Source: an uncultured Myxococcales bacterium
GTDB taxonomy: Bacteria > Myxococcota_A > UBA9042
Direction of reading: 5' to 3'
Assembly (NCBI GenBank): GCA_903919145.1
Contig: CAIXGW010000074.1
Span: 1 to 64,000 of the forward strand
Length of the DNA: 64,000 nucleotides
In this document: positions 61,343-64,000 of the stretch, one piece after another
Layout of the letters: every line of letters starts with the position of its first letter
How positions within the stretch are numbered: position 1 is the stretch's first letter
The notes under the pieces: model-generated
What the model was told of the DNA's origin: nothing
Seen by the model: only the letters and a program-made list of their open reading frames with translations
Databases searched by the model: none
Made by a program: the position numbers and the translations under genes

Positions 61343-62599
61343 CTACTCCGCAGGCTGGCGCAGGCCCAGCGCCACCAGCATGCCAATCATGGTCAGGGCG
61401 GCTCCGGTCCAAAATGGCCAGCGCGGGCCGACCTCAAACAGAATCCCTGCCATGGCCGGCCCAATCACCCGGCCCAGCGCCGAAGCCGACTGCCCCAGGC
61501 CCAGCGCCGACCCCTGCTGGTCCGAGTCGACCGAGCGCGACAGCAGGCCGGTGATCGACGGCGTGGTCATGCCCGAGCCCAGGGCCAGCAGCATGGCCGT
61601 GGCAATCAGCAGCGAAAAACTGTGCAGCTCGCCGGTCAGCGGCTGGGTCACCATGCCAATCGTGATGAGCGCGGAGCCGGCAATGACCAGCTTGGCCTCG
61701 CCAAAGCGCCGCACCAGCCGGCCAATGAGCCCGCCCTGGACCACCGCCATGGTCAGGCCGACCGAGAGGAACACCCAGGTGGTCAGCGCCGCGGCACGCT
61801 TGTGGCCTTCTGCCGCCGTTGCCGGGTCAAGGGCCTGCGGGACCCAGAAGCGCTCGACAAACAGGGCCAGCACCTGCTCCATCAGCGCGAAGCCCGTGGT
61901 GATCACAAAAGACATCGCCATCAGGCGCTTGAGCGTCGGTTGGGCCAGGATCTTCTTGCGGGCCGCCGCGCGACCGGCGTGGGCACTGGCGGAGCCGATC
62001 TTGCGGGTCTCTGGCAGCAGGAAATAGGCCGAGACCCAGTTGGCGGCGGCCAGTGCTGATGCTGCAAAAGCGGGCACTGCCAGGCCAAACTGGCCCAACG
62101 CGCCGCCCAATGCCGGTCCGATCACAAAGCCCAGGCCAAAGGCCATGCCGATCATACCCATGCCCTTGGCGCGGTCCTGGGGGCCGGTGCTGTCGGCAAT
62201 CACGGCCTGGGCAGCGCCGATGTTGGCATTGCCAAAACCGGCCAGCATGCGCGCGGCAAACAGCATCCACAGGCTGTCCGCCAGGCCAAACAGCAAAAAG
62301 CCCACACAGGACACGGCCACCGATATGAGCACGACGGGGCGGCGGCCGATGCGGTCCGACAGGCGGCCCCAAAACGGCATGAAGATGAACTGCATGGCCG
62401 AATAGGAGGCGCCGATCAGCGTGATGAGCGCAGGGCGAGCGCCAAAGGACTCGGCATAGTAGGTCTGCACCGGGATGATCAGGCCAAAGCCCAAGAGATC
62501 CAAGAAGACCGTAAAGAAGACAATGGCTAGTGTGGCTTTGGAAGACGGTGCAGCTGCGGATGCGGGTGCGGCGGGATCTTGGGCTTGGGGTACAGTCAT
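61343..62599 (-). CDS. MFS transporter, drug-exporter (TetA-like) type
   Basis: The 418-residue protein has about 12 transmembrane helices. Family marks are VFLDLLGFGLIIPV in helix 1, the loop 2-3 motif GRLSDRIGRRPV, and the motif C-like GFVIGPALGGALG in helix 5, which marks exporters driven by proton antiport. A central cytoplasmic loop (KIGSASAHAGRAAARKK) separates the halves. The substrate is unknown. The ATG at 62597-62599 overlaps the stop of the Mur-ligase gene (ATGA), so both are read from one message. The window shows no regulator next to it. Confidence 0.88.
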   Translation of the reverse strand: MTVPQAQDPAAPASAAAPSSKATLAIVFFTVFLDLLGFGLIIPVQTYYAESFGARPALITLIGASYSAMQFIFMPFWGRLSDRIGRRPVVLISVAVSCVGFLLFGLADSLWMLFAARMLAGFGNANIGAAQAVIADSTGPQDRAKGMGMIGMAFGLGFVIGPALGGALGQFGLAVPAFAASALAAANWVSAYFLLPETRKIGSASAHAGRAAARKKILAQPTLKRLMAMSFVITTGFALMEQVLALFVERFWVPQALDPATAAEGHKRAAALTTWVFLSVGLTMAVVQGGLIGRLVRRFGEAKLVIAGSALITIGMVTQPLTGELHSFSLLIATAMLLALGSGMTTPSITGLLSRSVDSDQQGSALGLGQSASALGRVIGPAMAGILFEVGPRWPFWTGAALTMIGMLVALGLRQPAE

Positions 62600-64000
62600 G
62601 CGGGCAATGCTCCGGCGGCGGTCAGGCGAGCGAGCGCGGCGGCGAAATCGTCGTGGATAAGCAAGATCAGCAGATCGCCGGGTCGCAACCAGGCCAGGGC
62701 GTCTTCCACAGCGGCAGCTTCGTCTTGGCACACCGCGATTTGCTGAGGGGAGACGCCGCGCTCCAGCAGTTGCTGCCGAAGCAGGTCGGTGACTTCGCCG
62801 ATCTCGCGGCCGCGCAGGTAGTGCAGCGATTCCTTGAGCACGTAGCGGTCGGCGGCGAGCTCAAAGGCCGTGTCGGCCAGGGTGCGGATGGCTGCATCGC
62901 TGCGGTCGCCGCCCTGGCCCAGGGTGATCAGCCGGCGCTTGGCCGGTAGGGCCCGGGCCAGCTGAACCATTCGGCGCACGCCGTCTGGATTGTGAGCAAA
63001 GTCCAGAAGAACTGTGGCGCCGCCCAGGACCAGGTGGTTGGCGCGGCCCGGATTGTCGGTGGCGGAGGGGTGAAACGAGCGCAGCCCCTGGCGGATCGCT
63101 TCCCAGGGCAGCCCCAGCGCGTGGCCAGCCAGCAGGGCCGCCAGCGCATTCTCTACGTTGTGCACGGCATGGCCGCCAAAGCAGATCGGCACCTCGCTCA
63201 GCGGCAGTACCTGCACCTGCAGCCCGCCTCTTTGCCACCACAGCGCCCCGCGCTTGCTAAAGGCAAAGGCATCGCCGTGGCTGAACAATTCCGCCTGCAA
63301 TTCCGCGGTCGGGTCGATGCAGAAGCGCGCCAGCGCCAGGCCACTGCGGTCCAGGCCCAGGCGCGTCACGGCGGCCATCAGCGGGGCGCAGTCGCGGTTG
63401 ACTACCAGGGTGCCGCCGGGAAAAAGGCCTTTAGCGACAGTGAGCTTGGCCTCGGCCATGGCGTCAACACTGTCAATGCCCCACTCGCCCAGGTGGTCAT
63501 CGCTGGCGTTGGTCACCACCGCCACGTCGGCGTCGGTCACCGCCAGGCCGCGGCGCAGCAGCCCGCCGCGTGCCGTCTCTAGCACCGCGCACTCGACCCG
63601 GGCATCGCGGAGCACCTTGCGCGCGGCCCCGGGGCCGGTCCAGTCGCCGCTTTCGACCAGCTGCTCGTCGATGCTCCAGCCATCGGTGGTGGTGTTGCCC
63701 ACGCGCATCCCGGCGCAGCGTGCCATGCGGGCCAGCAGCCGCGAGGTAGTCGTCTTGCCGTTGGTCCCGGTGATCAGCGCAGTTGGAATCTGGCCAAACC
63801 GGTCGGGATTGAGCTGGTGCGGCTCGGGGAGGTCGCGAGCGGGCCAGCTAAGGCAGCCGGCGCCACTGCCCAGGCTCACGACCTGTTCATCCCACAGCAA
63901 GCGGATCCCGTGGTCGCCGGCCCAGGCCTGCAGCCGCAGCAGGTCCGGGTTGACTTCCGCAGCCAGCCTCAGCTTCAGCTTGGCAGTGGCGCGCGGCAGC
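62596..64000 (-). CDS. Mur ligase family protein, cut by the right window edge
   Basis: The frame is open to the window edge, giving at least 467 residues without a start. The ATP-binding P-loop is TGTNGKTTTSRLL. The metal and substrate regions NTTTDGWSIDEQ, ETARGGLLRRGL and VVTNASDDHLGEWGI follow, and the C-terminal Mur domain has VLLDFAHNPDGVRRM. The ARGG/RRGL block and NASDDHLGEWG are typical of the cyanophycin-synthetase-like branch rather than peptidoglycan MurC-F. It joins an amino acid to a carboxylate with ATP in the cytoplasm. The missing N-terminus could contain an ATP-grasp domain, which would make it a cyanophycin synthetase. It is translationally coupled to the MFS gene. Confidence 0.85.
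   Translation of the reverse strand, partial: LPRATAKLKLRLAAEVNPDLLRLQAWAGDHGIRLLWDEQVVSLGSGAGCLSWPARDLPEPHQLNPDRFGQIPTALITGTNGKTTTSRLLARMARCAGMRVGNTTTDGWSIDEQLVESGDWTGPGAARKVLRDARVECAVLETARGGLLRRGLAVTDADVAVVTNASDDHLGEWGIDSVDAMAEAKLTVAKGLFPGGTLVVNRDCAPLMAAVTRLGLDRSGLALARFCIDPTAELQAELFSHGDAFAFSKRGALWWQRGGLQVQVLPLSEVPICFGGHAVHNVENALAALLAGHALGLPWEAIRQGLRSFHPSATDNPGRANHLVLGGATVLLDFAHNPDGVRRMVQLARALPAKRRLITLGQGGDRSDAAIRTLADTAFELAADRYVLKESLHYLRGREIGEVTDLLRQQLLERGVSPQQIAVCQDEAAAVEDALAWLRPGDLLILLIHDDFAAALARLTAAGALPA

Overview
The window is GC-rich bacterial chromosome, densely coded on both strands, with about 46 protein genes. I see no rRNA, tRNA, CRISPR array, insertion sequence or prophage. The exported proteins point to the Myxococcota or a related deltaproteobacterial lineage. 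They include lipoproteins with Asp/Ala-rich linkers after the lipidated Cys, lamin-tail domains, thrombospondin type 3 calcium repeats, DUF4215-type Cys-rich repeats, MopE-type metal-binding repeats, EGF-like modules and choice-of-anchor L domains. This placement rests on gene content alone.

Layout. 1-3098 (minus) is a tight four-gene set: thioredoxin-like lipoprotein, small Cys-motif protein, FHA protein and an exported protein running off the left edge. 3288-7442 (minus) holds glutamate-cysteine ligase, a GT-C-like membrane protein and a sugar-nucleotide epimerase. 7766-9148 (plus) is the standout: a UshA-like lipoprotein gene whose frame is interrupted by one TGA, at the position where I expect a Cys in its relatives. 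The TGA is followed at E. coli-like spacing by a bacterial SECIS-type hairpin, so I annotate it as a selenoprotein. 10475-17305 encodes two giant multidomain surface lipoproteins that share modules and unusual Trp-rich C-termini. 18149-19383 is a kal-kce pair (lysine fermentation enzymes). 19507-23014 holds a MopE/anchor-L lipoprotein and a GAF/HD-GYP protein. 23248-28902 runs from a HEAT-repeat protein through a CoA-binding protein and PurN to a large Cys-rich lipoprotein.

The middle (29159-39403) has a YbjN-like exported protein, two divergent alkaline-phosphatase-superfamily genes around a repeat-bearing control region, a SohB-like protease, a START-domain protein, a GNAT-like protein, a universal stress protein and an exported alpha-amylase. 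Next come hrpB, an overlapping SemiSWEET gene, HMG-CoA lyase, a P-domain fibre-like exported protein, a hybrid histidine kinase and a membrane protein with a spermidine-synthase-like domain. 49355-55414 (minus) runs from an ATP-grasp enzyme through two lipoproteins (one a predicted methyltransferase with a His-rich linker) to a membrane protein and inosine-guanosine kinase. The right end has an aspartoacylase-like enzyme, an OmpH/Skp-like chaperone next to a large lipoprotein, a beta-rich outer-membrane-like protein, and an MFS exporter overlapping a Mur-ligase gene that runs off the right edge.

Taken together, a large share of the genes build or service the cell envelope. Kce/Kal and HMG-CoA lyase both feed acetoacetate metabolism. 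Selenocysteine use at 8105 requires selA, selB, selC and selD elsewhere in the genome; none is in this window.
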